A stretch of 64,000 nt of DNA from Prosapia bicincta (lineage: Eukaryota; Arthropoda; Insecta; Hemiptera; Cercopidae): the NCBI GenBank assembly GCA_036971475.1, contig JBAIZL010000001.1:76248771-76312770 (forward strand), given 5' to 3'. Positions 39,439 through 51,760 of the stretch are shown piece by piece (positions within the stretch are counted from its first letter, which is position 1; each line of letters begins with the position of its first letter). The notes under the pieces were generated by a model that ran no database searches, had not been told where the DNA came from, and was given only the letters and a program-made list of their open reading frames with translations. A program made the translations under genes and the position numbers.

Positions 39439-40148
39439 ACAATGTTTCAATCGTTAATAAAATACGTTTTGATTGACCAATCAAGTTCAAATAAATTTTT
39501 TCAAACCTGTTGTAATTGACAATTGATGTTAACAGAGTTTTTTCAAATATTTATTCATTAATTTAAATTTTAAAAAACTGATGTCACGGGTCGGATTCGA
39601 AATGAGTGACTATATTTTTGAAATGCTGCACATTGGCACTGAAGCTAATTTCCAATAGCTAGAAACCTATTACTTATGGAAGTATATGCTATAAGAGAAA
39701 TGTTCCTTGCAATAGTGAAGCAAGGCCATTGCTAGAGGTGGATAGAATGAGAGGTTATAGACCACCACCAGCTTCGTAAATTAGAAACAAAAAAAGAAGG
39801 CGATAAATATTAACAAATAAAAATAATAGTCCAACACCATATATTTTACAAAGAGGAAAATGGAAAATTGCAAGGAAATTCGTTTTCTATTTTACTACTT
39901 TATATTGTGATTCTGTCATATGTATATAGATATTTATAGTAATTTTAATTACGAAATAAAAAGAAACTAAAATAAAATTTTCGTTGTCTACCTCAGTAGT
40001 AATTGACTTTAAAAATTATTTTTTACATTACTTGTTACTTAGTGAATAGTTCAAAAAGACTAATGCTTGACAGGTATTTAAACTTGAAAATACGAGTATA
40101 ACCTGAACGTAGAAAACGTATGAACTGATAACTTTTTATAAAACTGGG

Positions 40149-40150
<2 letters not shown>

Positions 40151-40208
<58 letters not shown>
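40151..40208. repeat. (AT)n microsatellite, left of palindrome
   Basis: A pure AT run directly abutting an inverted repeat. Confidence 0.95.
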
Positions 40209-40212
<4 letters not shown>

Positions 40213-40434
40213 TGATTTGAGTTATTTTGCATTCGAGGCATACATTTTTATTTTTTGTAACAAAATACATCCTAACCGATACTTTTAAAATATACAAAAT
40301 TTTTAAAAAAATTACTATCACTATGTTAAACTTCTTAATTTAGTATCTACTTTAAAATTATCGATTAGGATGTATTTTGTTACAAAAAATAAAAAGTTAT
40401 GGCTTAAACGCAAAATACCTCAAATCACACTATA
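40209..40434. mobile_element. palindromic element between AT tracts, no ribozyme seen
   Basis: The left arm, starting AGTATGATTTGAG(T)TATTTTGC, and the right arm, ending GCAAAATACCTCAAATCACACT, are reverse complements. The best-matched part (TTTGTAACAAAATACATCCTAA) is identical and the match extends to a centre near 40321. (AT)n lies on the left and an AT-rich GT/AT microsatellite on the right. No CUGANGA-GAAA pair is present. Confidence 0.75.
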
Positions 40435-40436
40435 TA

Positions 40437-40815
<379 letters not shown>

Positions 40816-40831
40816 TCTATATATATCACGT

Positions 40832-40848
40832 ACACTTTAATGTACTTA
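40832..40848. repeat. 17-bp inverted repeat, left of GIY-YIG pseudogene
   Basis: ACACTTTAATGTACTTA, the perfect reverse complement of 41401-41417. Confidence 0.7.
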
Positions 40849-40929
40849 AACAAGAATATTAATCGGTGTATATTCAAGTCTACTTTCGAGGACTTTAATT
40901 ATGTGTCCTCATTTCGAGCATCATATGAG

Positions 40930-41400
40930 ACTAAGGGCTTCTTGTAGTTGCCAGGTGTGTGGGGTTTTCATTGTCATGAGGAATACCAGCACTGATCTAT
41001 TTTCGGTTTCACTGCACTGTGGGAAAGTTTTAGTTTGTCTTGGGATTAATTTTATCTAATTTTTTATCATTTTTATTAAATAATTTATATATTCATATTT
41101 TATTTGTATTTGTTCGTTACCATATTATCTTTGTGTTTATAAATTTGTAGTGCTTCCCTGATTGTCATTTTGAGGCCTTTTGGTACTTTTTTTATTAAAT
41201 GTATTTTTTCTAATGTGGAGAACGTATGGTTAATTTTGATGACGTGATGGCTAAGTTTAAATTGTATGTGTTTGGTTTGATATATGCTTGAGGTGCTCTT
41301 TATATCTTTCTTGATTTTTTTTTTTTTTGGTCAATGTATAATTTGTTACAGTCTAAGCATTCGGTTTTATATATTACGTACGGTATATTAGATTCTTCTG
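40930..41400 (-). pseudogene. decayed GIY-YIG endonuclease domain (Penelope-like)
   Basis: On the minus strand, starting near 41400, a readable stretch runs PYVIYKTECLDCNKLYIDQ, then an A-rich homopolymer (plus-strand T-run at about 41319-41330), then RYKEHLKHI and NQTHTI. After two stops and a frame disturbance it continues with a segment ending in an EALQIYKHK-like word, resembling the EKFYIYK tail of this family. The Y...C..C..LYIGQT layout and the R-(Y/F)-KEH motif are typical of GIY-YIG domains in Penelope-like elements; here G of YIGQ is D. Stops and a frameshift make it non-functional. A 17-bp perfect inverted repeat brackets it (40832-40848, 41401-41417). Confidence 0.7.
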
Positions 41401-41417
41401 TAAGTACATTAAAGTGT
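41401..41417. repeat. 17-bp inverted repeat, right of GIY-YIG pseudogene
   Basis: TAAGTACATTAAAGTGT, partner of 40832-40848. Confidence 0.7.
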
Positions 41418-41454
41418 AAGGGGCGAGTGAATGAAAGAAAATAGTATTGCAAAG

Positions 41455-41627
<173 letters not shown>

Positions 41628-41710
41628 ATATCAAATATGTTTTCCTGTTAGAATTATTTTTAAGATTAAATAATATACACTAATTACAGTAATAATTTAT
41701 TGAATAATAC

Positions 41711-41755
41711 ACTCAAAGCTTTTCGTTGGTTGAGATAACCAACATCCTCAGGAAT
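41711..41755 (-). ncRNA. hammerhead ribozyme core, intact
   Basis: Minus strand: AUUC, CUGAGGA, a seven-pair stem II (GUUGGUU/AACCAAC, loop AUCUC), GAA, palindromic AAGCUU, U, GAGU closing stem I (four pairs including one wobble). This is the best-formed stem II in the window. Confidence 0.75.
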
Positions 41756-41888
41756 TACAATATTAATGACAAAAGAACTGTCTAACAAATATGAAGCTAC
41801 TAGATAAAGCATTACAATGCTAAAGCTAATGCTTTATCTAGTAGCTTCATATTTGTTAGACAGTTCTTTTATCATTCTTAGTATTGTA

Positions 41889-41933
41889 ATTCCTGAGGAT
41901 GTTGGTAAAGTCAACCAACGAAAAGCTTTGAGT
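41889..41933 (+). ncRNA. hammerhead ribozyme core, intact
   Basis: Mirror copy: AUUC, CUGAGGA, stem II (GUUGG/CCAAC with an extended loop), GAA, AAGCUU, U, GAGU. It differs from its partner mainly in the stem II loop. Confidence 0.75.
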
Positions 41934-41979
41934 GTATTATTCAATAAATTATTCCTGTAATTAGTGTATATTATTTAAT

Positions 41980-41982
<3 letters not shown>

Positions 41983-42020
<38 letters not shown>

Positions 42021-42131
42021 CATATATATATCGCATATATATATATATATATATATCGCAATATGTATTCTTGTGTATTAATAAAGAACTAGGTCAAACA
42101 AGAACTTTTGACTTAGTTCTTTATATATATA

Positions 42132-42206
<75 letters not shown>
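41983..42206. repeat. (AT)n tract interrupted by CGC units and a hairpin
   Basis: AT repeats carry TCGC interruptions at about 42018-42060, then a 60-bp non-repeat segment, then more AT to 42206. Within the interruption, AAAGAACTA-GTCAAA and TTTGAC-TAGTTCTTT (about 42082-42123) form a short hairpin. Confidence 0.9.
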
Positions 42207-42209
<3 letters not shown>

Positions 42210-42952
42210 GGACACATTCAATTCAATAATTCTTAAGTTGACGTTAGTAAACTTAATTTTATTTTTTAACCTATCCTAACTGCATACTTTATACCTAGCC
42301 TATATTTGATTACACTTTTTTAATTTTATTTAAATAGTGCGTCATATAGTCTACTGAAGCATTGCTTGCTAAAGTAGGCCTATCGTGCTCCTAATATCAG
42401 ATTATGTGTATATACGATGATTAATGTACGCTTTAAACGTTATTTATAATTTCCTATATTTAAAATGTACACACCTTATTTCTAAAACTGTATAAAACAA
42501 CTGTGGCGTAATATTTTACATAAATAAATGCTATACCACAAATAACTTTTTTTTCTTTTATTTAAAACATTAGAGGTTTTTAATATAAGAAAAACGTTAT
42601 ATGTGGCACAGAAGTTACCTTATTTCTGTTAAAAATGTATTTTTTAGAGGAACATCTAAAACGGAAAATACTGATATTTTTAATAGTTGTCTGTCCAATA
42701 TTTATCAAGTAATTTCAATAAACTATAATTCCATACCAGACGAGGGAAACCTTTAACAGATGACTAAATCAGATGTTTATAAACTGAAATGCACCTGAGT
42801 CGATTATTTGAGCACGTTATAAGTAATGTCGATCTTTGCCATTACAACAAGGTTAGGTTGGATATAGCATTGTTTATAAATCTCTTGTGGGAAAGTTAGG
42901 TATTGTTTTGCAACTTAATTCCTTATAAGTTTGATATGAACGCATTATGCAC

Positions 42953-42996
<44 letters not shown>

Positions 42997-43690
42997 GAAA
43001 GCAACAAAGTCAAACAAAACATGCAGCGTCCGATACAATGTTGCTTAGGGGTAACAAATCCGCGATTTCCTGTTTTCATATTTCAACACAAGAACCAGGT
43101 CACGCGACAGACGTTGTTTATTTCGTTTCCATGACAACCGGCGATAACTATCTATTCTTGTTTTGAAATATACTCCCAGATATTTGTCAGATAGCTTCAG
43201 CGTAAAGAATGAGTCTTTGCCATTATTCACTTGTGACAAAAACGAGAGATTTAATAGAAAGAAACAATACAGCACTACTATACATTGTAAATTATATGAC
43301 ATAAAAAACTTGCGCCTTTATTAAAGGGAAGGTTGCACGCAACCCGTCAAGTTACAGCCGTGAAGCGCCAAAATTATGTTGGGCTCAATATTCACAAAAC
43401 TAGTAAGGTAGCGCTACAGGCGATGAATTTGCCAACTATCTGCCTATCTCACATTCACTACCACCCATGTAAGCTACTTAACAGACTCTATTTTTTCCTT
43501 GAACTTGTTTTCCTATCCCAGTAATACTGGATTAAACATATAACTAGTATCATATTTTTACCAACTTAGGTGTTCTGAAAGGAAGACACTGTAATAAGTT
43601 CACCTAATTTCCTCTTTTTTTAGTTTAAAGGCGGTCAGCCAGTGCGAATATTGTAGCCTAGAAGGGCAAAGGCAGTACTTTACGATTATC
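42207..43690. other. unannotated DNA with a (CA)n tract
   Basis: A (CA)n run lies at about 42956-42993. Short ORFs near 42903-43166 (plus) and 43045-43302 (minus) overlap each other and have no motif. Confidence 0.45.
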
Positions 43691-46620
43691 AATATTAATG
43701 TAACAGTATGGAACTTTTTCTAGAGGATTTATGGGAGATATTGTGAGTTCGCGTAGTCAGGGCTACGTACTTTAAATTAGAAGATTGTATGTAGCCCACG
43801 AGGTATAGGGCAGTGATGGCATATAAGGATTTTTGTAGCGGTATGGAACCTTTAGTGAAGGATGTAGGGGAGATATTGTGAGATCGCTTAGTCATGGCCA
43901 CGCACCTTAAGTAGACGATTGTAGCCTTCGAGGTATAGGGCAGTGATGTTGACATATAAGAATTTATGTTGCGGTATGGAAACGTTGGAGAGGATATAGG
44001 GGAGATATTGTGACATCGCGTAGTCAGAACCACGCACCTAAAATATAAGATAGTAGCCTATGATGTATAGGGCAGTGATGTTGACATATAAGGATTTATG
44101 TTGCGGTATGGAAACGTTGGAGAGGATATAGGGGAGATATTGTGACATCGCGTAGTCAGAACCACGCACCTAAAATATAAGATAGTAGCCTATGATGTAC
44201 AGGGCAGTGATGTTGGCATATAAGAATATATGTTACGGTATGGAATCTTTAGTGGAGGATGTAGGGGAGGTATTGTGAGATCGCGTAGTCAGAACCACGC
44301 ACCTAAAATATAAGATAGTAGCCTATGATGTACAGGGCAGTGATCTTGGCATATAAGAATATATGTTACGGAATGGAATCTTTAGTGGAGGATGTAGGGG
44401 AGGTATTGTGAGATCGCGTAGTCAGAACCACGCACCTAAAATATAAGAAAGTAGCCTATGATGTACAGGGCAGTGATGTTGGCATATAAGAATATATGTT
44501 ACGGTATGGAATCTTTAGTGGAGGATGTAGGGGAGGTATTGTGAGATCGCGTAGTCATGGCAACGCACCTTAAGTAGAAGGTAGTAGCCTTCGAGGTATA
44601 AGTCAGTGATGTTGGCATATAAGGATTTATGTAGCGGTTTGGAACCTTTAGTGGGGGATGTAGGGGAGGTATTGTGACATCGCGTAGTCATGGCAACGCA
44701 CCTTAAGTAGAAGGTAGTAGCCTTCGAAGTATAAGTCAGTGATGTTGGCATATAAGGATTTATGTAGCGGTTTGGAACCTTTAGTGGAGGATGTAGGGGA
44801 GGTATTGTGACATCGCGTAGTCATGGTAACGCACCTTAAGTAGAAGGTAGTAGCCTTCGAGGTATAAGTCAGTGATGTTGGCATATAAGGATTTATGTAG
44901 CGGTTTGGAACCTTTAGTGGAGGATGTAGGGGAGGTATTTTTACATCGCCTAGTCAGGACCACGCACCTTAAGTAGAAGATTATTATTGCCTAGGAGGTA
45001 TAGGCTAGTATTGTTGGCATATAAAGATTTATGTAGCGGTATGGAACCTTTGGTACAGGCTATAGGGGTGATATTGTGACATCGCGTAGTCATGGCAACG
45101 CACCTTAAGTAGAAGGTAGTAGCCTTCGAGGTATAAGTCAGTGATGTTGGCATATAAGGATTTATGTAGCGGTTTGGAACCTTTAGTGGAGGATGTAGGG
45201 GAGGTATTTTTACATCGCCTAGTCAGGACCACGCACCTTAAGTAGAAGATTATTATTGCCTGGGAGAATATAGGCCAGTATTGTTGGCATATAAAGATTT
45301 ATGTAGCGGTATGGAACCTTTGGTACAGGCTATAGGGGTGATATTGTGACATCGCGTAGTCATGGCAACGCACCTTAAGTAGAAGGTAGTAGCCTTCGAG
45401 GTATAAGTCAGTGATGTTGGCATATAAGGATTTATGTAGCGGTTTGGAACCTTTAGTGGAGGATGTAGGGGAGGTATTGTGACATCGCGTAGTCATGGTA
45501 ACGCACCTTAAGTAGAAGGTAGTAGCCTTCGAGGTATAAGTCAGTGATGTTGGCATATAAGGATTTATGTAGCGGTTTGGAACCTTTAGTGGAGGATGTA
45601 GGGGAGGTATTTTTACATCGCCTAGTCAGGACCACGCACCTTAAGTAGAAGATTATTATTGCCTAGGAGGTATAGGCTAGTATTGTTGGCATATAAAGAT
45701 TTATGTAGCGGTATGGAACCTTTGGTACAGGCTATAGGGGTGATATTGTGACATCGCGTAGTCATGGCAACGCACCTTAAGTAGAAGGTAGTAGCCTTCG
45801 AGGTATAAGTCAGTGATGTTGGCATATAAGGATTTATGTAGCGGTTTGGAACCTTTAGTGGAGGATGTAGGGGAGGTATTTTTACATCGCCTAGTCAGGA
45901 CCACGCACCTTAAGTAGAAGATTATTATTGCCTAGGAGGTATAGGCTAGTATTGTTGGCATATAAAGATTTATGTAGCGGTATGGAACCTTTGGTACAGG
46001 CTATAGGGGTGATATTGTGGCATCGCGTAGTCATGGCAACGCACCTTAAGTAGAAGGTAGTAGCCTTCGAGGTTTAAGTCAGTGATGTTGGCATATAAGG
46101 ATTTATGTAGCGGTTTGGAACCTTTAATGGAGGATGTAGAGGAGGTATTTTGACATCGCCTAGTCAGGGCCACGCACCTTAAGTAGAAGATTATTATTGC
46201 CTAGGAGGTATAGGCTAGTATTGTTGGCATATAAGGATTTATGTAGCGGTTTGGAACCTTTAGTGGAGGATGTAGAGGAGGTATTTTGACATCGCCTAGT
46301 CAGGACCACGCACCTTAAGTAGAAGATTATTATTGCCTAGGAGGTATAGGCTAGTATTGTTGGCATATAAAGATTTATGTAGCGGTATGGAACCTTTGGT
46401 ACAGGCTATAGGGGTGATATTGTCTCATCGCGTAGTCATGGCAACGCACCTTAAGTAGAAGGTAGTAGCCTTCGAGGTTTAAGTCAGTGATGTTGGCATA
46501 TAAGGATTTATGTAGCGGTTTGGAACCTTTAGTGGAGGATGTAGAGGAGGTATTTTGACATCGCCTAGTCAGGGCCACGCACCTTAAGTAGAAGATTATT
46601 ATTGCCTGGGAGAATATAGG
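43690..46620. repeat. 133-bp satellite, diverse zone
   Basis: The word CATCGC(G/C)TAGTCA recurs every 131-140 bp from about 43750. Units share GGCATATAA(G/A)GATTTATGTAGCGG and ACGCACCTTAAGTAGAAG. At least three unit classes alternate: those with GTAGCCTTCGAGGTATAAGTCA, those with TTATTATTGCCTAGGAGGTATAGGC, and an older class with CTAAAATATAAGATAGTAGCC on the left. Minus-strand frames of 60-114 codons are repeat by-products. Confidence 0.94.
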
Positions 46621-48412
46621 CCAGTATTGTTGGCATATAAGGATACATGTAGCGGTATGAAACCTTTGGAAGATGATATAGGGGAGGTATTGTGACATCG
46701 CGTAGTCAGGGCAACGCATCTAAAGTAGAAGATTATTATTGCCTGGGAGAATATAGGCCAGTATTGTTGGCATATAAGGATACATGTAGCGGTATGAAAC
46801 CTTTGGAAGATGATATAGGGGAGGTATTGTGACATCGCGTAGTCAGGGCAACGCATCTAAAGTAGAAGATTATTATTGCCTGGGAGAATATAGGCCAGTA
46901 TTGTTGGCATATAAGGATACATGTAGCGGTATGAAACCTTTGGAAGATGATATAGGGGACAATACTTATTGTGACATCGCGTAGTCAGGGCAACGCATCT
47001 AAAGTAGAAGATTATTATTGCCTGGGAGAATATAGGCCAGTATTGTTGGCATATAAGGATACATGTAGCGGTATGAAACCTTTGGAAGATGATATAGGGG
47101 AGGTATTGTGACATCGCGTAGTCAGGGCAACGCATCTAAAGTAGAAGATTATTATTGCCTGGGAGAATATAGGCCAGTATTGTTGGCATATAAGGATACA
47201 TGTAGCGGTATGAAACCTTTGGAAGATGATATAGGGGACAATACTTATTGTGACATCGCGTAGTCAGGGCAACGCATCTAAAGTAGAAGATTATTATTGC
47301 CTGGGAGAATATAGGCCAGTATTGTTGGCATATAAGGATACATGTAGCGGTATGAAACCTTTGGAAGATGATATAGGGGAGGTATTGTGACATCGCGTAG
47401 TCAGGGCAACGCATCTAAAGTAGAAGATTATTATTGCCTGGGAGAATATAGGCCAGTATTGTTGGCATATAAGGATACATGTAGCGGTATGAAACCTTTG
47501 GAAGATGATATAGGGGACAATACTTATTGTGACATCGCGTAGTCAGGGCAACGCATCTAAAGTAGAAGATTATTATTGCCTGGGAGAATATAGGCCAGTA
47601 TTGTTGGCATATAAGGATACATGTAGCGGTATGAAACCTTTGGAAGATGATATAGGGGACAATACTTATTGTGACATCGCGTAGTCAGGGCAACGCATCT
47701 AAAGTAGAAGATTATTATTGCCTGGGAGAATATAGGCCAGTATTGTTGGCATATAAGGATACATGTAGCGGTATGAAACCTTTGGAAGATGATATAGGGG
47801 AGGTATTGTGACATCGCGTAGTCAGGGCAACGCATCTAAAGTAGAAGATTATTATTGCCTGGGAGAATATAGGCCAGTATTGTTGGCATATAAGGATACA
47901 TGTAGCGGTATGAAACCTTTGGAAGATGATATAGGGGACAATACTTATTGTGACATCGCGTAGTCAGGGCAACGCATCTAAAGTAGAAGATTATTATTGC
48001 CTGGGAGAATATAGGCCAGTATTGTTGGCATATAAGGATACATGTAGCGGTATGAAACCTTTGGAAGATGATATAGGGGAGGTATTGTGACATCGCGTAG
48101 TCAGGGCAACGCATCTAAAGTAGAAGATTATTATTGCCTGGGAGAATATAGGCCAGTATTGTTGGCATATAAGGATACATGTAGCGGTATGAAACCTTTG
48201 GAAGATGATATAGGGGACAATACTTATTGTGACATCGCGTAGTCAGGGCAACGCATCTAAAGTAGAAGATTATTATTGCCTGGGAGAATATAGGCCAGTA
48301 TTGTTGGCATATAAGGATACATGTAGCGGTATGAAACCTTTGGAAGATGATATAGGGGACAATACTTATTGTGACATCGCGTAGTCAGGGCAACGCATCT
48401 AAAGTAGAAGAT
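46620..48412. repeat. same satellite, homogenised zone with 279-bp double units
   Basis: Units of two lengths mostly alternate: one with GGGGAGGTATTGTGAC and one with GGGGACAATACTTATTGTGAC, giving a near-identical 279-bp pair (46857-47135, 47136-47414, 47557-47835, 47836-48114 are equivalent). Occasionally two long units are adjacent (near 47515-47660). Near identity across about 1.8 kb implies recent amplification; the array stops abruptly at 48412. Confidence 0.94.
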
Positions 48413-49047
48413 TGTATTCTGTTTAGCGGTTGTGTTTGTGTTGTTATGATTGCTTTTACGTATTCTCGTTAACATGTGTAGAATTTTCTGACAGCGTGTA
48501 AAAGCACGAAATGATGGGACTAAGTCGATAGTCTTTCGAAATGTCCGTCCTTATTTAGACAAGAAGTAAGTGCTAGAAAATGCAGGTGTTTCATATTGAT
48601 AGCAAAATTCCTGTATAACATTAACTCATTCTTGTGAGTCGATAGTTGATGTGTTTTTCAAACCGTCAGTTATGATTGCGATAAAAAGTAGTTGCTGTTA
48701 CAGTTTCTACTAAGTGGTATTATATGCAAGTGTTTCTATACTGATGTATGTTAAAGTGCTTTTGTTTCCTTTATATTTGCTTCTCGATTTACAACAGCAA
48801 CAGCTGACCGTTCTGATTTGTTGGGCAAATTAGATTCTTATCTAATTTCGGGGGGAGTAAATTGACGTCGAGCTGCAGGAAGCCGACGGGTAGATACAAG
48901 GCTGCCGGAATGCGAGATAAACTTCTAATGACTTTTTTGAGTACAGGCAATTTCACTTTATTGCGAAAAGAGTGGAATTTATTTTGCATTATTGCAATTT
49001 TTCATTCTTTTCGCATCAAGTCTGCTTTTTATCTCAATTTGTCTCAA
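48413..49047. other. unannotated DNA
   Basis: Two overlapping short frames on opposite strands (48789-49056) lack motifs. Nothing else is recognised. Confidence 0.45.
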
Positions 49048-49330
49048 AACAAGTGATATAAAAAAAATTAAAGTCATTACCTACTTTAGTAAAAAAAAAA
49101 TTATTTTAGTTACTATTTATTAAATAATAACAAATAATAAAAATATGTATATACTTTTAGCCATATTAAGTGCCAAAATAGAAAGCCAAATTAGTTATTG
49201 CATTTAAATAAAGATTTAATATTTGTAAAAACTGTATTAACATCAAGTGTCATCCACTAAATGTATTAAAAATGTATTTTAAATTGAGTGGATGAATAAA
49301 AAGTATTTTATTAATGACTAAAGATATACA

Positions 49331-49416
<86 letters not shown>

Positions 49417-49490
49417 ATATGATCTATAAGTAGAAATTGAAAAATAAAAACCAAGAGGAAAACCATGTTTCACAAGTTCTAACAAAATTG
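49048..49490 (+). mobile_element. SINE-like repeat, copy 3, internally deleted
   Basis: It aligns with copy 1 at both ends (AAAGTCATTACCTAC start; AATATTTGTAAAAACTGTATTAACATCAA towards the AT tract) but lacks the tRNA-like middle. Its (AT)n (49335-49411) is uninterrupted and homology to copy 1 continues past it (CACAAGTTCTAACA). It therefore represents an unoccupied site relative to copy 2. Confidence 0.55.
49335..49411. repeat. (AT)n microsatellite, uninterrupted
   Basis: About 38 AT dinucleotides inside SINE-like copy 3. Confidence 0.96.
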
Positions 49491-49499
49491 GATGGCACG

Positions 49500-51760
49500 G
49501 CAGAATTCGTAATGATTCTGTAATATCGCGTTGCGTAATAATACTGTAGCATTGTGCTGTGCATCGAGACTGTACTATCGAGTTACGTAATAAAACTGTA
49601 GTATTGTGTTCCGTAATGATTATGTAGTATCGCGTTGCGTAATAATACTGTAGTATTGGGATGCGTAATGATACTATGGTATTGCGTTGCGTTATGATAC
49701 TGTAGAATCGGGTTGCGTAATAACCCTGTAGTATCGTTTTGCCAAAATATACTATAGTATTGTGTTGCGTAATAATACTGTAGTATTGGGATGCGTAATG
49801 ATATTATAGCATTGCGTTGCGTTATGATACTGTAGAATCGGGTTGCGTAATAACCCTGTAGTATCGTTTTGCCTAAATATACTATAGTATTGTGTTGCGT
49901 AATAATACTGTAGTATTGGGATGCGTAATGATACTATGGTATTGCGTTGCGTTATGATACTGTAGAATCGGGTTGCGTAATAACCCTGTAGTATCGTTTT
50001 GCCAAAATATACTATAGTATTGTGTTGCGTAATAATACTGTAGTATTGGGATGCGTAATGATACTATAGCATTGCGATGCGTTATGATACTGTAGAATCG
50101 GGTTGCGTAATAACCCTGTAGTATCGTTTTGCCTAAATATACTATAGTATTGTGTTGCGTAATAATACTGTAGTATTGGGATGCGTAATGATACTATAGC
50201 ATTGCGTTGCGTTATGATACTGTAGAATCGGGTTGCGTAATAACCCTGTAGTATCGTTTTGCCTAAATATACTATAGTATTGTGTTGCGTAATAATACTG
50301 TAGTATTGGGATGCGTAATGATACTATGGTATTGCGTTGCGTTATGATACTGTAGAATCGGGTTGCGTAATAACCCTGTAGTATCGTTTTGCCAAAATAT
50401 ACTATAGTATTGTGTTGCGTAATAATACTGTAGTATTGGGATGCGTAATGATACTATAGCATTGCGTTGCGTTATGATACTGTAGAATCGGGTTGCGTAA
50501 TAACCCTGTAGTATCGTTTTGCCAAAATATACTATAGTATTGTGTTGCGTAATAATACTGTAGTATTGGGATGCGTAATGATACTATGATATTGCGTTGC
50601 GTTATGATACTGTAGAATCGGGCTGCGTAATGATTCAGTAGTATCGGGTTGCGTAATAACCCTGTAGTATCGTTTTGCCTAAATATACTACAGTATTCTG
50701 TTGCGTAATAATACTGTAGTATTGGGATGCGTAATGATACTATAGCATTGCGTTGCGTTATGATACTGTAGAATCGGGCTGCGTAATGATTCTGTAGTAT
50801 CGGGTTGCGTAATAACCCTGTAGTATCGTTTTGCCTAAATATACTATAGTATTGGGTTGCGTATTAATACTGTAGTATTGGGATGCGTAATGATACTATA
50901 GCATTGCGTTGCGATATGATACTGTAGAATCGGGCTGCGTAATGATTATGTAGTATCGTTTTGCCTAAATATACTATAGTATTGGGTTGCGTATTAATAC
51001 TGTAGTATTGGGATGCGTAATGATACTATAGCATTGCGTTGCGTTATGATACTGTAGAATCGGGCTGCGTAATGATTCTGTAGTATCGGGTTGCGTAATA
51101 ACCCTGTAGTATCGTTTTGCCTAAATATACTATAGTATTGGGTTGCGTATTAATACTGTAGTATTGGGATGCGTAATGATACTATAGATTGCGTTGCGTT
51201 ATGATACTGTAGAATCGGGCTGCGTAATGATTCTGTAGTATCGGGTTGCGTAATAACCCTGTAGTATCGTTTTGCCTAAATATACTATAGTATTGGGTTG
51301 CGTATTAATACTGTAGTATTGGGATGCGTAATGATACTACAGCATTGCGTTGCGTAATAATATTGTAGTATCGGGCTGCGTAATGATTCTGTAGTATCGA
51401 GTTGCGTAAAAGTAATGTAGTATCAACTTGACTAAATATATTGTACTATTGTGTTGCGTAATGATATTGTATTATCGGGTTGAGTAACGACACTGTGGTA
51501 TCGTTTTGAATAAATATACTATAGTACTGCGTTGCGTTATGATACTGTAGAATCGGGCTGCGTAATGATTCTGTAGTATCGGGTTGCGTATTAACCCTGT
51601 AGTATCATTTTGCCTAAATATACTATAGTATTGTGTTGCGTAATAATACTGTAGTATTGTGTTGCATAATGATTCTGTAGTATTGTTTTGCGTAATGATT
51701 CTGTAGTATCGGGTTGCGTAATAAAACTGTATTATCAACTTACCTAAAGATATTTTAGTA
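49500..51760. repeat. 130-bp higher-order satellite on a 26-bp unit
   Basis: The base unit is about 26 bp, of the form GTAGTATCGGGTTGCGTAAT plus GATACT. Five variants make a 130-bp higher-order unit: ATTGCGTTGCG starts at 49681, 49811, 49941, 50071 (as ATTGCGATGCG) and 50201. After about 50600, added TGCGTAATGATT-TGTAGTATCGGG subunits lengthen the period to about 156 bp. Confidence 0.93.

Larger units (their letters stand above)
39050..40023 (-). mobile_element. SINE-like repeat, copy 2, interrupted by a hammerhead palindrome
   Basis: The reverse complement of 39428-40023 aligns with copy 1 (27538-28055), including degenerate tRNA-like boxes around 39595-39655 (TTCGAATCC near 39594-39602 on the minus strand). 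Beyond the AT tract the alignment resumes at about 39050-39128 (GTGAGCTA). In this copy the internal (AT)n is split by the palindrome at 39179-39368. Confidence 0.6.

Noticed and set aside
43695..48475. Series of 60-114-codon minus-strand ORFs
   Set aside because: Each is a shifted reading of the 133-146-bp satellite; their spacing equals the repeat period.
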